64,000 bases of DNA from Lachnospiraceae bacterium (GCA_910575255.1 CAJTEM010000002.1:1-64000); one strand, 5' to 3'. Shown: positions 40,824-49,877, counted from the first letter of the stretch. Numbers and translations are program-made. The notes: a model not told the origin generated them from the letters alone.

Positions 40824-41022
40824 GCTCTGGAAATGGGTTCCCCGGCTTGCGTTTGCAGGATGCCTAGAAACTCTTAGCTCGCAGGAATCTGCGTCAGTGT
40901 CAAAAATACAGCTGTCTGAGCGAAGCGAGTTCTGTATTTTTGACACTGCTTTTAGCAGATTCCTGCAAGCTTAGAGTTTCTGCATCCGAAACCCGCAAGC
41001 CGGGGAACCCTTTTTCCAGAGC
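40824..41022. repeat. Palindromic element, type A copy 2
   Basis: A 199-nt palindrome bounded by GCTCTGG / CCAGAGC with the GTGTCAAAAATACAG stem and CTGAGCGAAGCGAG core. Flanked on the left by CAGACGGTACGCCATGG and on the right by GCGTACCTT. It occupies the gap between the padR promoter and the end of the S1 gene; no gene seen in 40,725-41,103. Confidence 0.9.
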
Positions 41023-41103
41023 GTACCTTCGGCACCCAAACTTTCCTGCAAATAAAAAAGCCAGATAAGAGAACTCCTACCTGGCTTTCCTGTCATCTTT
41101 CTG

Positions 41104-42246
41104 TTATTCTGCATCCATCTGTGCAGCAACTGCTTCAATGTCCACATCTGCCACATCCGGATTCTCCTCCTGCACCGGCTCCGGCGCATTCTGAAGAGCT
41201 TTAATGCTAAGGCTGATCTTGCGATCCTCTCCATTGAAATCAACCACCCGGGCCTCGATCTCCTGACCGATCTTCAATGCATCCGCCGGCTTCTCCACAT
41301 GCTCACGGGAAATCTGGGATACGTGCAGCAGAGCATCCACCCCTGGTTCCAGCTCGATAAAAGCGCCGAAATCAGTCATCCGTGCCACCCGTCCGGTCAC
41401 GATGCTTCCGGCAGCGTACTTCTCATCCGCATTCGCCCACGGATTCTGATCCGGAAACTTCAGGCTGAGTGCGATCTTCTCGCCGTTGATATCCTTGATC
41501 AGGACGGTCAACGGTTCTCCGCTCTTGAATACCTTCTTCGGATTCTCCACACGTCCCCAGGACATCTCGGAGATATGAAGCAGTCCGTCTGCTCCGCCCA
41601 GATCGATAAAGGCGCCGAAGTCGGTAACATTCTTTACTGTACCTTCAACCACATCTCCTACCTGAATACGCTCAAACAGCTCTCTCTGCATCTCCGCCTT
41701 GCGAGCTACCATCAACTGCTTCCGGTCACCGATAATCCGTCTTCTGCGCGGATTGAACTCAGTTACTACAAACTCGATCTCCTGATCCGCATACTTGGTC
41801 AGGTCTCTCTCATAGGTATCGGACACCAGGCTGGCAGGGATGAATACTCTCGTGCCTTCCACTTCCACACTCAGTCCGCCATCCAGCACCTGAGTTACTT
41901 TTGCCGTCAGAACCTCCTGGTTGTTGAATGCCTCTTCAAGGCGCTTGTTGCCCTTGTCAATGGCAAGCCTCTTGTAAGAGAGCGCCACCTGGCCTTCACC
42001 GTCATTGACCTTTACTACCTTTGCTTCCATCTCATCGCCTACATGAACCAGATTCCGCAGATCCGCATTATTCTCGTTGGTATACTCGTTGCGTGGAATG
42101 ATTCCGTCGGATTTGTAGCCTATATTTAAGACAATCTCATCATCTTTCACATCAATGACTTTACCAGTGACGATCTCTCCTGTACGTATTGTCTTTAAAG
42201 ACTCCTCTAACATTTGTTCAAACTCATTTAATTCTGGCATTTGCAT
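41104..42246 (-). CDS. rpsA: S1-domain protein (30S ribosomal protein S1 homologue)
   Basis: A 380-residue protein with four S1 OB-fold RNA-binding domains: near residues 20-95 (VIDVKDDEIVLNIGYKSDGI), 110-175, 195-265 (VKNVTDFGAFIDLGGADGLL) and 280-350 (VARMTDFGAFIELEPGVDAL). Four domains is the Firmicutes form. In many Clostridia it is fused to IspH; here the genes overlap by 23 nt in different frames, which implies translational coupling rather than fusion. The C-terminus is acidic. Confidence 0.92.
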   Translation of the reverse strand: MQMPELNEFEQMLEESLKTIRTGEIVTGKVIDVKDDEIVLNIGYKSDGIIPRNEYTNENNADLRNLVHVGDEMEAKVVKVNDGEGQVALSYKRLAIDKGNKRLEEAFNNQEVLTAKVTQVLDGGLSVEVEGTRVFIPASLVSDTYERDLTKYADQEIEFVVTEFNPRRRRIIGDRKQLMVARKAEMQRELFERIQVGDVVEGTVKNVTDFGAFIDLGGADGLLHISEMSWGRVENPKKVFKSGEPLTVLIKDINGEKIALSLKFPDQNPWANADEKYAAGSIVTGRVARMTDFGAFIELEPGVDALLHVSQISREHVEKPADALKIGQEIEARVVDFNGEDRKISLSIKALQNAPEPVQEENPDVADVDIEAVAAQMDAE

Positions 42247-43072
42247 GAACCTCCTCGATAATTTGTTTCGGGGTAGACGCCCCGGCTGTAATACCTACGT
42301 TGCGTACAGAATTCACACATTCAGGATTGAAATCGCCTACTGTCTGGATAAAGTAAGTGTTCTTACATTTCTTTTGGCATATTTCGTACAGTTTCTGCGA
42401 GTTGGAGCTCTTCTTGTCGCCAATAACAATCATCACATCCACCTCTGAAGCAATACGGCTGGCTTCTACTTGTCTTTCCTGAGTTGCACTGCAAATCGTA
42501 TTTAAAACAATTATATCATAACCCTTTTTCTCAAATTTTTCAACTAAATCTTGAAATTTATTGTAATTAAATGTCGTCTGCGCCACAAAACACAGGGCTT
42601 CTCCCTTCCGGACAGGCAGGGTATCGATCCCGGAAGTATCCTGAACCACCAGAATGTTACCGCCGGACCAGCCGCATATTCCTTTCACCTCGGGATGCGC
42701 CGGATCCCCGATGACGACTACCCGACGGCCGGCCGCTTCCTGTTCCTGCACAATCCGGTGAATTTTCTTTACAAACGGACAGGTCGCATCCACAACCGTG
42801 ACCCCGTTTTTCTCCAGAATATCGTACACCTGGCGACCGGCTCCATGAGACCGGATAATTACAATCCCCTCTCTGAGAGCCGCCAATTCTTCGACTGTGT
42901 TCAGCACATGGACACCCTTATTTTCTAAGTCCCGTACCACCTCCTGGTTATGGATAATGGGACCATACGTATATACCGGTTTTTCTGCCTTCTCAATCTG
43001 TTCATATACCTGTTCCACCGCCCGCTTCACTCCAAAGCAAAAGCCGGCGGTTTTTGCCACGATTACCTCCAT
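42224..43072 (-). CDS. ispH: 4-hydroxy-3-methylbut-2-enyl diphosphate reductase IspH
   Basis: A 282-residue IspH (LytB), the last enzyme of the MEP isoprenoid pathway, reducing HMBPP to IPP and DMAPP with a [4Fe-4S] cluster. The three cluster Cys are in GFCFGVKRA (residue ~12), DATCPFVKK (~96) and LNTICSATQERQ (~193); the active-site Glu is in TICSATQERQ context and IRSHGAG (~73) is kept. Overlaps cmk by 10 nt and S1 by 23 nt. Confidence 0.96.
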   Translation of the reverse strand: MEVIVAKTAGFCFGVKRAVEQVYEQIEKAEKPVYTYGPIIHNQEVVRDLENKGVHVLNTVEELAALREGIVIIRSHGAGRQVYDILEKNGVTVVDATCPFVKKIHRIVQEQEAAGRRVVVIGDPAHPEVKGICGWSGGNILVVQDTSGIDTLPVRKGEALCFVAQTTFNYNKFQDLVEKFEKKGYDIIVLNTICSATQERQVEASRIASEVDVMIVIGDKKSSNSQKLYEICQKKCKNTYFIQTVGDFNPECVNSVRNVGITAGASTPKQIIEEVHANARIK

Positions 43073-43764
43073 ACGCTCGATTTGACCAAAAGTCCGCAGC
43101 CCTTTGCCACCTCAATGATGGCGGATACCACCTGATCAATGCTCATATCCGAACCGTCCACTAACACTGCATCCTCTGCCTTCTTTAGCGGTGCAGCCGC
43201 ACGGTTCATGTCCCTTTGGTCCCTTTCTATAATATCTTGCTCAATTTCCTGCAAATTACACATCTCACCTTTTTCTTTCAGCTCTTTATAGCGTCTCATA
43301 GCACGTACCTTGGGGCTTGCGGTCAGAAATACTTTGGCCTGTGCATTCGGAAGCACACAAGTACCGATATCCCGCCCATCCATGATCACACTGCTTTTTG
43401 CCGCCAGTTCACGCTGCAGATCGAGAAGATGGGTACGCACGGCCGGATAAGCGCTGATTGTCGAAGCCGTATTGCCTACCTCTTCTGTACGAATCTGTCC
43501 AGACACATCCTCACCGTTCAGAAGTACCCGCTGTGTTCCGTTCTGATGACGGATGTTGATATGAGCCTCCGTAATCGCCGTACAGACTTCTGTCTCATCC
43601 TCCGGTTGAATTCCCCTCTGCAGACAAAAAAGTGCAATCGCCCGGTACATCGCCCCGGTATCCACATAGATAAATCCCAGCCGCTCCGCCACCAAACGGG
43701 CGATGGTACTCTTCCCGGCGCCAGCCGGTCCGTCTACCGCAATAGCAAAAATCTGATCCTGCAT
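43063..43764 (-). CDS. cmk: Cytidylate kinase
   Basis: A 233-residue (d)CMP kinase. P-loop VDGPAGAGKSTIA is near residues 9-21, YVDTGAMYRAIAL (substrate site) near 33-45, and MDGRDIGTCVLPNA near 125-138. It transfers phosphate from ATP to CMP/dCMP. Located in an order common in Clostridia (FAD oxidoreductase, cmk, ispH, S1), with small gaps or overlaps. Confidence 0.97.
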   Translation of the reverse strand: MQDQIFAIAVDGPAGAGKSTIARLVAERLGFIYVDTGAMYRAIALFCLQRGIQPEDETEVCTAITEAHINIRHQNGTQRVLLNGEDVSGQIRTEEVGNTASTISAYPAVRTHLLDLQRELAAKSSVIMDGRDIGTCVLPNAQAKVFLTASPKVRAMRRYKELKEKGEMCNLQEIEQDIIERDQRDMNRAAAPLKKAEDAVLVDGSDMSIDQVVSAIIEVAKGCGLLVKSSVWR

Positions 43765-43767
43765 CTT

Positions 43768-45060
43768 TTATCCCCTCTCCTTCTCTTTTCCTTCGTCCAT
43801 TCCCTGACCGCTCCCATTCTGCCTGCCCGGCACCGACAATCCGGCCAGATAGCCGGTAGACCACGCAATCTGCAGATTAAAGCCACCTGTTACCGCATCT
43901 AAGTCCAGCACCTCTCCTGCAAAGTACAGTCCTTTCACCTTCCTGGACTCCATGGTATGAGGATCCACCTCCCGCACCGACACTCCTCCCTGGGTAATAA
44001 TCGCTTCCCGATAGTCCCGAAGCCCTGTCAGTGTCAACCGGAAATCCTTCATGGCAGCTGTCAGACGCTGCCGTTCCTCTCTGGTAATCTCATTTACCGG
44101 TTTATCCCCTGCAATACCGCTTTTCTCTATGATGACCGGAATCAGCTTCAGGGGCAGAAGCTGATCTAAGGCATTCTTCAGCTGCTTATTCTTCCGCTCC
44201 TCAAAATCCCTGCGGATCCGTGCATCCAGCTGCTCTGTTGTCAGTGCTGGCTTCAGGTCCACAGACAGCATCAATGCCTCTTTTTTCAAATCCTTTGCCA
44301 CATAACTGCTTGCCGAAAGCAGTACAGGACCGCTGACTCCGAAATGAGTGAACAGCATCTCCCCGAACGCCTCATACTTGATCCTGCTTCCCTTCTGCAC
44401 CCGTACCTGAATGTTCCGCAGGGAAAGTCCCTGCAATGCCTGTACCAGGCTCAGCTCCTGTACCTCAAAAGGCACCAGGGACGGACTGAGTTCCGTCATG
44501 GTATGTCCCATCCTTCTGGCAAAAGCATATCCGTCTCCGGTAGAGCCGGTAGAAGGATACGATAATCCGCCGCAGGCAATAATCACCGCATCCGCACGAA
44601 CCCGGCGGTCTCCCTTTTTCAAAAGAATCCCGGTCATATGACCAGACTCTTGTATCAGATCTGCAACCTCCTCCTGAAGAAATATCTCTACTCCCAGTTT
44701 GTTAAGACAACGGGAAAGTGCCCGTATCACATCCGAGGATTTATCGGATACCGGGAAGACTCTGCCGCCTCTCTCTGTCTTAACCGGACAACCATTTTTC
44801 TCCATGAAGGCAATCATATCCTGATTGGAAAAGGTATAAAAACAGCTGTAGAGAAATTTTGCATTATGGTTTACATGCTCAAACAGCTCCTGTGTGTCAC
44901 AGGCATTAGTCAGATTGCAGCGTCCTTTTCCGGTAATATAAAGCTTTTTCCCCAGCTTTTCATTCTTTTCATATATCTGTACCTGATGTCCGACACTGGC
45001 GGCGGATACGGCCGCCATCATGCCTGCCGCTCCGCCGCCGATAATCACTACTTTACTCAT
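43768..45060 (-). CDS. NAD(P)/FAD-dependent oxidoreductase (HI0933/YhiN family)
   Basis: A 430-residue flavoprotein. An N-terminal dinucleotide fold VVIIGGGAAGMMAAVSAA (residues 3-20), the family motif GKKLYITGKGRCNLTN (~37-52) and a C-terminal FAD loop DLDAVTGGFNLQIAWSTGY (~388-406) identify the HI0933-like family. The reaction is not known. It precedes cmk with a 3-nt gap. Confidence 0.93.
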   Translation of the reverse strand: MSKVVIIGGGAAGMMAAVSAASVGHQVQIYEKNEKLGKKLYITGKGRCNLTNACDTQELFEHVNHNAKFLYSCFYTFSNQDMIAFMEKNGCPVKTERGGRVFPVSDKSSDVIRALSRCLNKLGVEIFLQEEVADLIQESGHMTGILLKKGDRRVRADAVIIACGGLSYPSTGSTGDGYAFARRMGHTMTELSPSLVPFEVQELSLVQALQGLSLRNIQVRVQKGSRIKYEAFGEMLFTHFGVSGPVLLSASSYVAKDLKKEALMLSVDLKPALTTEQLDARIRRDFEERKNKQLKNALDQLLPLKLIPVIIEKSGIAGDKPVNEITREERQRLTAAMKDFRLTLTGLRDYREAIITQGGVSVREVDPHTMESRKVKGLYFAGEVLDLDAVTGGFNLQIAWSTGYLAGLSVPGRQNGSGQGMDEGKEKERG

Positions 45061-45062
45061 AA

Positions 45063-46577
45063 CTAATGTTTCTGTTCTGCTTTCACCTGCCGGATCTTCT
45101 CTTCCAGCGCATTCACGACCGTCTGCAAGACCTTGACCCGGGCATAATATTTGCTGTTCCCCTCTACAACAATCCAGGGAGCATAGGTCGTGGAGGTCCT
45201 CACCAGCATCTCATTGACTGCGATCTCATACTGATCCCATTTTTCCCGGTTACGCCAGTCCTCGTCCGTTATCTTCCACTGCTTTTCCGGAATCTCCATC
45301 CGCTCCTTAAAGCGCCTCTCCTGCTCATCCTTATCAATGTGAAGCCAGAATTTCAGCACAACTGCACCGGCATTAGCCATATGCGCTTCCATCTCGTTGA
45401 TCTCCTGATAAGCCCGTTTCCAATCATCCTCCGTGCAGAATCCTTCGATTCGTTCTACCATCACCCGGCCATACCAGGTACGATCAAAGATTGCCACATG
45501 CCCGGCCTTGGGTACCTTATTCCAGAAACGCCACAGATAATGATGCTTTCTCTCGATATCGTTCGGAGATGCTGTCGGACACACCTGATAGCCTCGCGGA
45601 TCCATATGGCTGGTCAGACGCTTGATCGCTCCGCCCTTGCCGCCGGCATCCCAGCCCTCAAAACCCAACACAACCGGAATCCTCAGTCGGTAAATGTCAC
45701 TGTGAAGGATCTCCAGCCGCCTTTGCAGCTTGCCAAGCTTCTCTTTATATTCTTCCTTAGTCAGAGACTTGGAAAGGTCTACTCCTGACAGTACTCCGTT
45801 CTGATAACGGCTTCCCGCATCCAGAGAAATCCCGGAATCCACCTTCTTCATGGCTTTCTGCGCCTGCTTTTCTGTCAACGCCCGCTCCAATCTCTCTGTC
45901 ACGGTCTTTATGATCTTCATTGCCGCATAATTACGGTCCGTGGCCTCAATGATCGTCCAGGGTGCAAACTCCGTATCCGTCCTTTCCAGCATTTCTTCAT
46001 TGATCTGAAGATATTCCTCATAATTCCGATTCTTTTCCCAGTCACTGTCATTGACATGCCAGCGGGTCTCCACGGACTTCTCCAGCTTTTTGAAACGTTT
46101 CCTCTGCTCCTCCTGGGAAATATATAAAAACAGCTTAATGATCACTGCACCGCCATCGCTTAACTGCTTTTCAAAAGAGCAGATATCCCGAAATGCTTCC
46201 GGAAGCTCCTTCTTCTTTGTCACCTTGTTGAATCGGTCTGTCAGTACCTTCCGGTACCAGCTGCGGTCATAGATAGCGATCCGTCCGTTCTCCGGTGTCA
46301 GGGTCCAGAATTTCCACAAAAACGGCCGCATATTCTCTTCCTCTGTGGGTTGGTTGCTGGCATACACATCAAATCCTCTCGGATCCAGTGCCTGGATCAG
46401 ACGATTGATCTGGGTTCCCTTACCGGCTGCTCCCATCCCTTCAAAGAGAACCAGCACGGGTATTCCGGCATCCTTCAGGCGTCTCTGCAGCTGTCCTAAC
46501 TTTGCGCTTTCTTCCTCCTGAACCTTCTTATAGATCTCCTTGTCTACGGTTCTCGATAAATCAATCTTCTCTAACAT
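45063..46577 (-). CDS. pap: Polyphosphate:AMP phosphotransferase (two-domain PPK2)
   Basis: A 504-residue protein with two PPK2 domains. Domain 1 has LFEGMGAAGKGTQINRL (~44-60) and YDRSWYRKVLTDR; domain 2 has GFEGWDAGGKGGAIKRL (~306-322) and FDRTWYGRVMVER. Tandem PPK2 proteins of this size are class II enzymes that phosphorylate AMP to ADP with polyphosphate. In tandem enzymes only the second domain keeps the full active site; domain 1 here also retains the P-loop Lys. Cytoplasmic, energy and phosphate metabolism. Confidence 0.93.
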   Translation of the reverse strand: MLEKIDLSRTVDKEIYKKVQEEESAKLGQLQRRLKDAGIPVLVLFEGMGAAGKGTQINRLIQALDPRGFDVYASNQPTEEENMRPFLWKFWTLTPENGRIAIYDRSWYRKVLTDRFNKVTKKKELPEAFRDICSFEKQLSDGGAVIIKLFLYISQEEQRKRFKKLEKSVETRWHVNDSDWEKNRNYEEYLQINEEMLERTDTEFAPWTIIEATDRNYAAMKIIKTVTERLERALTEKQAQKAMKKVDSGISLDAGSRYQNGVLSGVDLSKSLTKEEYKEKLGKLQRRLEILHSDIYRLRIPVVLGFEGWDAGGKGGAIKRLTSHMDPRGYQVCPTASPNDIERKHHYLWRFWNKVPKAGHVAIFDRTWYGRVMVERIEGFCTEDDWKRAYQEINEMEAHMANAGAVVLKFWLHIDKDEQERRFKERMEIPEKQWKITDEDWRNREKWDQYEIAVNEMLVRTSTTYAPWIVVEGNSKYYARVKVLQTVVNALEEKIRQVKAEQKH

Positions 46578-46605
46578 CCCTTTTCCCTCCAGATTCTCCT
46601 TAATT

Positions 46606-48639
46606 TTAGTCTCCTATCTTAAGGTTGTTCCGTATCTGTGTCCGGTATGCGACCAATTCTTCAAATCGATAAAAGAATCGGATCCTCGCTCCCCAACTGC
46701 CGGACTCTTCCCCTGGCTGGTCTGTCAGTACAAACCATAAAAAACTCTCCTTCATATCTGGCGGCGGCTCCACATAATCCCCTGGTTTTACCCCAAGCTG
46801 TACCTGTATCCCCGGATCCTCCTCTTCCGGAAATGCTGCCGCAAAGGCTAAACGATAGCTTTCCGTCTGTTCCAGCATCTGCCCATACAGCAAAAGGATC
46901 TGACGCACAAAATCCGTCTCATTTTGCCACCTGCCATCCGCCGTCAAAGCGTCCTCCACATCCACGCCCCACACAAATACCGGTTCATCATTCTCTGCGG
47001 CGTCCTCCTCAGGCGGTATTACCTCCAGAAAGGTCTTGGTCTTTCCTATCCCGTCCGTATAGAGATCAACCCGCAACAAACGCTGTTCTTGCCGCATCGG
47101 CAGAAGCTGACGCACCAGTGTCAGCAGTACATTCACCCGAAAATCCTGTGCGTTCTGACCTTCTGCCTCCCTGCGTCCCAGACTCAGCTGAGGATTCTGT
47201 TCAGACGAGGAGATAATCCCATAACTGTCCTCAACCGTCCTTTCTGTCGTATATTCCTGGAACTCCAGCTCGTATCCCTCTGTCTCCGGAGTCATGAGAA
47301 CAGAAGTCCGGCTGACTGTATCCTTCCAGACATATCCGGTTCCGGCCGGACCCTCGTTGATTTCAGCCGGCATGCCGTATACTGTGACAAGACGCTCCTG
47401 CATGTCTGCAAAATCCACCCCGGCCCCGTCTCCGTCTACCGTCACCACGCTCAGCCGGCCGTTGGTATAATAACAGTTCGTCAGAAGGACCTGGTTCACC
47501 CCCAGCCATTTTACCGGATACTGATACGCGGTGATCTCATTGCCCTCTCTGTCCGTATTCTCAGCCACGAGACTTCCCTCCATGCTCATACGTTCTTCAG
47601 TCTCGCGGGGAGTCTCCCCAAAGGGAATCGGCATTCTTACCGGCTGTATATAGGCAGTATCCCGCAAATCATTATAATGATGCGCTTTCGCCATCATGGA
47701 CGGGGTATCCGGACTCATAATATCGGACAGGGCACGGCTCAGTACATTGACAATCTGTGCCAGTCGCTCAATATCGACAATCTCCGGCCGGTCAAACCGT
47801 GATCCGGACACATAAGACTCCCGGCTCTGTCTCACAGACACTGCCGGCATCCGGCCACGGACAAAGCGGCTGTGACTGCCCTCTCCCTGCTCATAAGACC
47901 AGCTTTCCCGCAAAAGCTCTTGAGATGCTTCCAATAGTACATCCCCCAGCAAGGTCGGCTTTCCGTCTTCCGTCTCCAGGGTAATTCCTCCGTTCACCGA
48001 ACAATCCAGCTCGTCCAGCTGAATCGCCCCGATCACCCGGTATCGCTCCTCCTCCGATAAGGAATCCACATAAAAACGGCATCCGTCCATCCCTTGGGGA
48101 TATCCGGAAAAGCTGATGAAACGAAGTTCCGTGTCTGTGGGCATACGGGAGAGCAGCCTGGCAGTCTCCAAAAGAACCGCTACAGCTGATGCACTGTCAC
48201 CCGCTCCGGGACTCCCGGGCAAAGTGTTATGAGAAGCGCCCAGAATGATAATATCCGCATCTGGGGATTGCGCCAGCCTCACTGCCACCACATTCGTACC
48301 AATAACCCGCTCTTCCTCTGATCCCCAATACCTGGCAAACTGCTGCAAGGAGGTCTCATATCCGTAGTCCTCCAACAGCTGCCGAATGTAGCGGACCGCC
48401 TCCCGATCCTGCTCACTTCCGCAGACACGCGGAGACGCAGCAAGAATCTCCAGCTCCTCCTGAAGATAAAACGGATTGCTCTCCTCCAGTACAAAAGGCT
48501 CTTCCTGCATAGGAAAAGTCTCCTTGCTTTCCTGCGGCAGAACCCGGGTGGACGGCCCGGCGCATCCTCCTGCCATGCATCCCGCCGCCAGCGCTGCCGC
48601 CAGGAGAATCGCCCGTCGGGATCCTTGCCTGTTGTCCAT
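46606..48639 (-). CDS. M28-like lipoprotein, probably lacking peptidase activity
   Basis: A 677-residue lipoprotein: signal peptide with lipobox AGGC (Cys near 26). Residues ~55-300 match the M28 zinc aminopeptidase fold. The metal ligands His (IILGASHNT), Asp (GAGDSASAVAVLLE), Asp (IQLDELDC) and His (GEGSHSRF) are present, but the catalytic/bridging EE pair of the motif FxxxEExGLxG is YP (FISFSGYPQGMDG). The C-terminal ~370 residues are not recognised. The start at 48,639 follows AAAGGAGAG; an upstream ATG is rejected. Located outside the membrane; it may bind rather than cut peptides. Confidence 0.75.
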   Translation of the reverse strand: MDNRQGSRRAILLAAALAAGCMAGGCAGPSTRVLPQESKETFPMQEEPFVLEESNPFYLQEELEILAASPRVCGSEQDREAVRYIRQLLEDYGYETSLQQFARYWGSEEERVIGTNVVAVRLAQSPDADIIILGASHNTLPGSPGAGDSASAVAVLLETARLLSRMPTDTELRFISFSGYPQGMDGCRFYVDSLSEEERYRVIGAIQLDELDCSVNGGITLETEDGKPTLLGDVLLEASQELLRESWSYEQGEGSHSRFVRGRMPAVSVRQSRESYVSGSRFDRPEIVDIERLAQIVNVLSRALSDIMSPDTPSMMAKAHHYNDLRDTAYIQPVRMPIPFGETPRETEERMSMEGSLVAENTDREGNEITAYQYPVKWLGVNQVLLTNCYYTNGRLSVVTVDGDGAGVDFADMQERLVTVYGMPAEINEGPAGTGYVWKDTVSRTSVLMTPETEGYELEFQEYTTERTVEDSYGIISSSEQNPQLSLGRREAEGQNAQDFRVNVLLTLVRQLLPMRQEQRLLRVDLYTDGIGKTKTFLEVIPPEEDAAENDEPVFVWGVDVEDALTADGRWQNETDFVRQILLLYGQMLEQTESYRLAFAAAFPEEEDPGIQVQLGVKPGDYVEPPPDMKESFLWFVLTDQPGEESGSWGARIRFFYRFEELVAYRTQIRNNLKIGD

Positions 48640-48715
48640 CGCACTCTCCTTTCGGACAAATTTTTTTACCATAAACCCGCAGTCCAGTTCGTCTTCACCG
48701 CGCTACGGTTTATTC

Positions 48716-48957
48716 CAGATTATATCATGTCCTCCGGACATCATCCCCTCCGGGGGATGCGCACGATTTGTTTCTGTAATTGTCCGGCCTCTGGACGGAC
48801 GCAAATCGGCGCAGGTATAATCTCTGTCGAGATTATATCATGTCCTCCGGACATCATCCCCTCCGGGGGATGCGCACGATTTGCTTCTGTAATTGTCCGA
48901 CCTCTGGACGGACGCAAATCGGCGCAGGTATAATCTCTGTCGAGATTATACCATATC
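48716..48957. repeat. Tandem palindromic repeat, 113-bp unit in two copies
   Basis: The unit from TGTCCTCCGGACATCATCCC (48728) recurs at 48,841 with only two or three differences. Each unit contains TGTCCTCCGGACA, CATCCCCTCCGGGGGATG, CGATTTG/CAAATCG and TATAATCTC-TGTC-GAGATTATA inverted repeats. The pair is bounded by TTCCAGATTATA on the left and TATCTGGAA on the right, so the whole array is also palindromic. Confidence 0.9.
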
Positions 48958-49016
48958 TGGAATTTTTTAGAAAGAGGAGATAAAAGAATTGTTGCTCTTT
49001 TCACGGGCAATATCAG

Positions 49017-49182
49017 CTAGTATAACCCGTTTTAAATACCTTTCTGTTTCGGCAAGGATACTTTTCCGAGAGTGCAGAGGGAAAAGCGGAGGCGTAGTGG
49101 GGCTACGTTGAGCATTTTCCCTCTGTGCTATCGGGAAAGCAGACTGGCGAAACGGAAGGTTATTTAAAACGGGTTATACTAG
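49017..49182. repeat. Palindromic element, type C
   Basis: TAGTATAACCCGTTTTAAAT at 49018 is the reverse complement of the right end at 49181. Inner arms AGAGGGAAAA / TTTTCCCTCT and a core GCGTAGTGGGGCTACGTTGAG. About 166 nt. Different sequence from types A and B but the same architecture. Confidence 0.85.
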
Positions 49183-49196
49183 TTCCAAAAGGTACG

Positions 49197-49436
49197 CCAA
49201 GGAAACAGGGAGGGAAGCAATCGGAAATGGTCTGCGGATTTTTCCGGTTTCGAGATTAAGAATTCCTAAAATTTCCGATTTTTGCTAAAAACGAAACGAA
49301 AATTCACAAACTCGCTCCGCTCAGACAGTGTGAATTTTCGTTTCAACGCAAAACTCAGAAATTCAAGGACTTCTAAATCTCTGCAAAGTCAAAATCCGCA
49401 GACCATTTCCGATTGCTTCCCTCCCTGTTTCCTTGG
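49197..49436. repeat. Palindromic element, type B copy 3
   Basis: A 240-nt palindrome with CCAAGG / CCTTGG ends, preceded by GGTACG. The inner stem CGAAAATTCAC / GTGAATTTTCG encloses the complement of CTGTCTGAGCGGAGCGAG. The core is inverted relative to copy 2, and the outer arms (GGGAGGGAAGCAATCGGAAA) are unique to this copy. Confidence 0.88.
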
Positions 49437-49453
49437 CTGTGTTTTCGTTTCCT

Positions 49454-49484
49454 TTAAATGACATTGTTTCACGGGCAATGTCAT
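49454..49484. repeat. Short hairpin between type B and type A copies
   Basis: AAATGACATTG pairs with CAATGTCATTT around TTTCACGGG. The loop string TTCACGGGCAAT also occurs at 48,999 beside element C, pointing to a shared origin. Confidence 0.7.
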
Positions 49485-49571
49485 TTAGTAAAACATTTCT
49501 GAGAGGTACGCCTTTTCCTAAATCAAATTACATGATACAGAGGACGGCTTCTTCAAGACCGGCAGATTCAA

Positions 49572-49840
49572 GCTCTGGAAAGGGTTGAGGTTTGAGGAGG
49601 TACGCTCTGGAAAAAGGGTTCCCCGGCTTGCGTTTGCAGGATGCCTGGAAACTCTTAGCTCGCAGGAATCTGCGTCAGTGTCAAAAATACAGCTGTCTGA
49701 GCGAAGCGAGTTCTGTATTTTTGACACTGCTTTTAGCAGATTTCTGCAAGCTTAGAGTTTCTGCATCCGAAACCCGCAAGCCAGGGAACCCTTTTTCCAG
49801 AGCGTACCTCCCCAAACCTCAACCCTTTCCAGAGCGCACC
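49572..49840. repeat. Palindromic element, type A copy 3, with extended arms
   Basis: The core 49,604-49,803 matches the other A copies. Here complementarity continues outward through GAGGTACGCTCTGG and a copy-specific GGAAAGGGTTGAGGTTTG arm, giving about 269 nt. No gene is seen in 48,640-49,877, which is filled by this and the preceding repeats. Confidence 0.9.
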
Positions 49841-49877
49841 CCTCGGAACCTCCTTCCGGATCGTACCCCCCGGAACT

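Noticed and set aside
40764-40946. Conserved small ORF beginning MSKIQNSLRSDSCIFDTD, present at 6979, 40764, 49518 and 51288 on the minus strand
   Set aside because: It is the translation of one arm and the loop of the type A palindromes. The same NSLRSDS string comes from the core of type B elements in other contexts; no ribosome binding site, and repeat structure explains the conservation.
46638-48933. Long plus-strand ORFs antisense to the M28-like and other minus-strand genes
   Set aside because: Shadow frames of high-GC coding sequence without ribosome binding sites or recognisable domains.
48716-48957. CRISPR-like array
   Set aside because: Only two units, no unique spacers, each unit internally palindromic, and no cas genes in the window.
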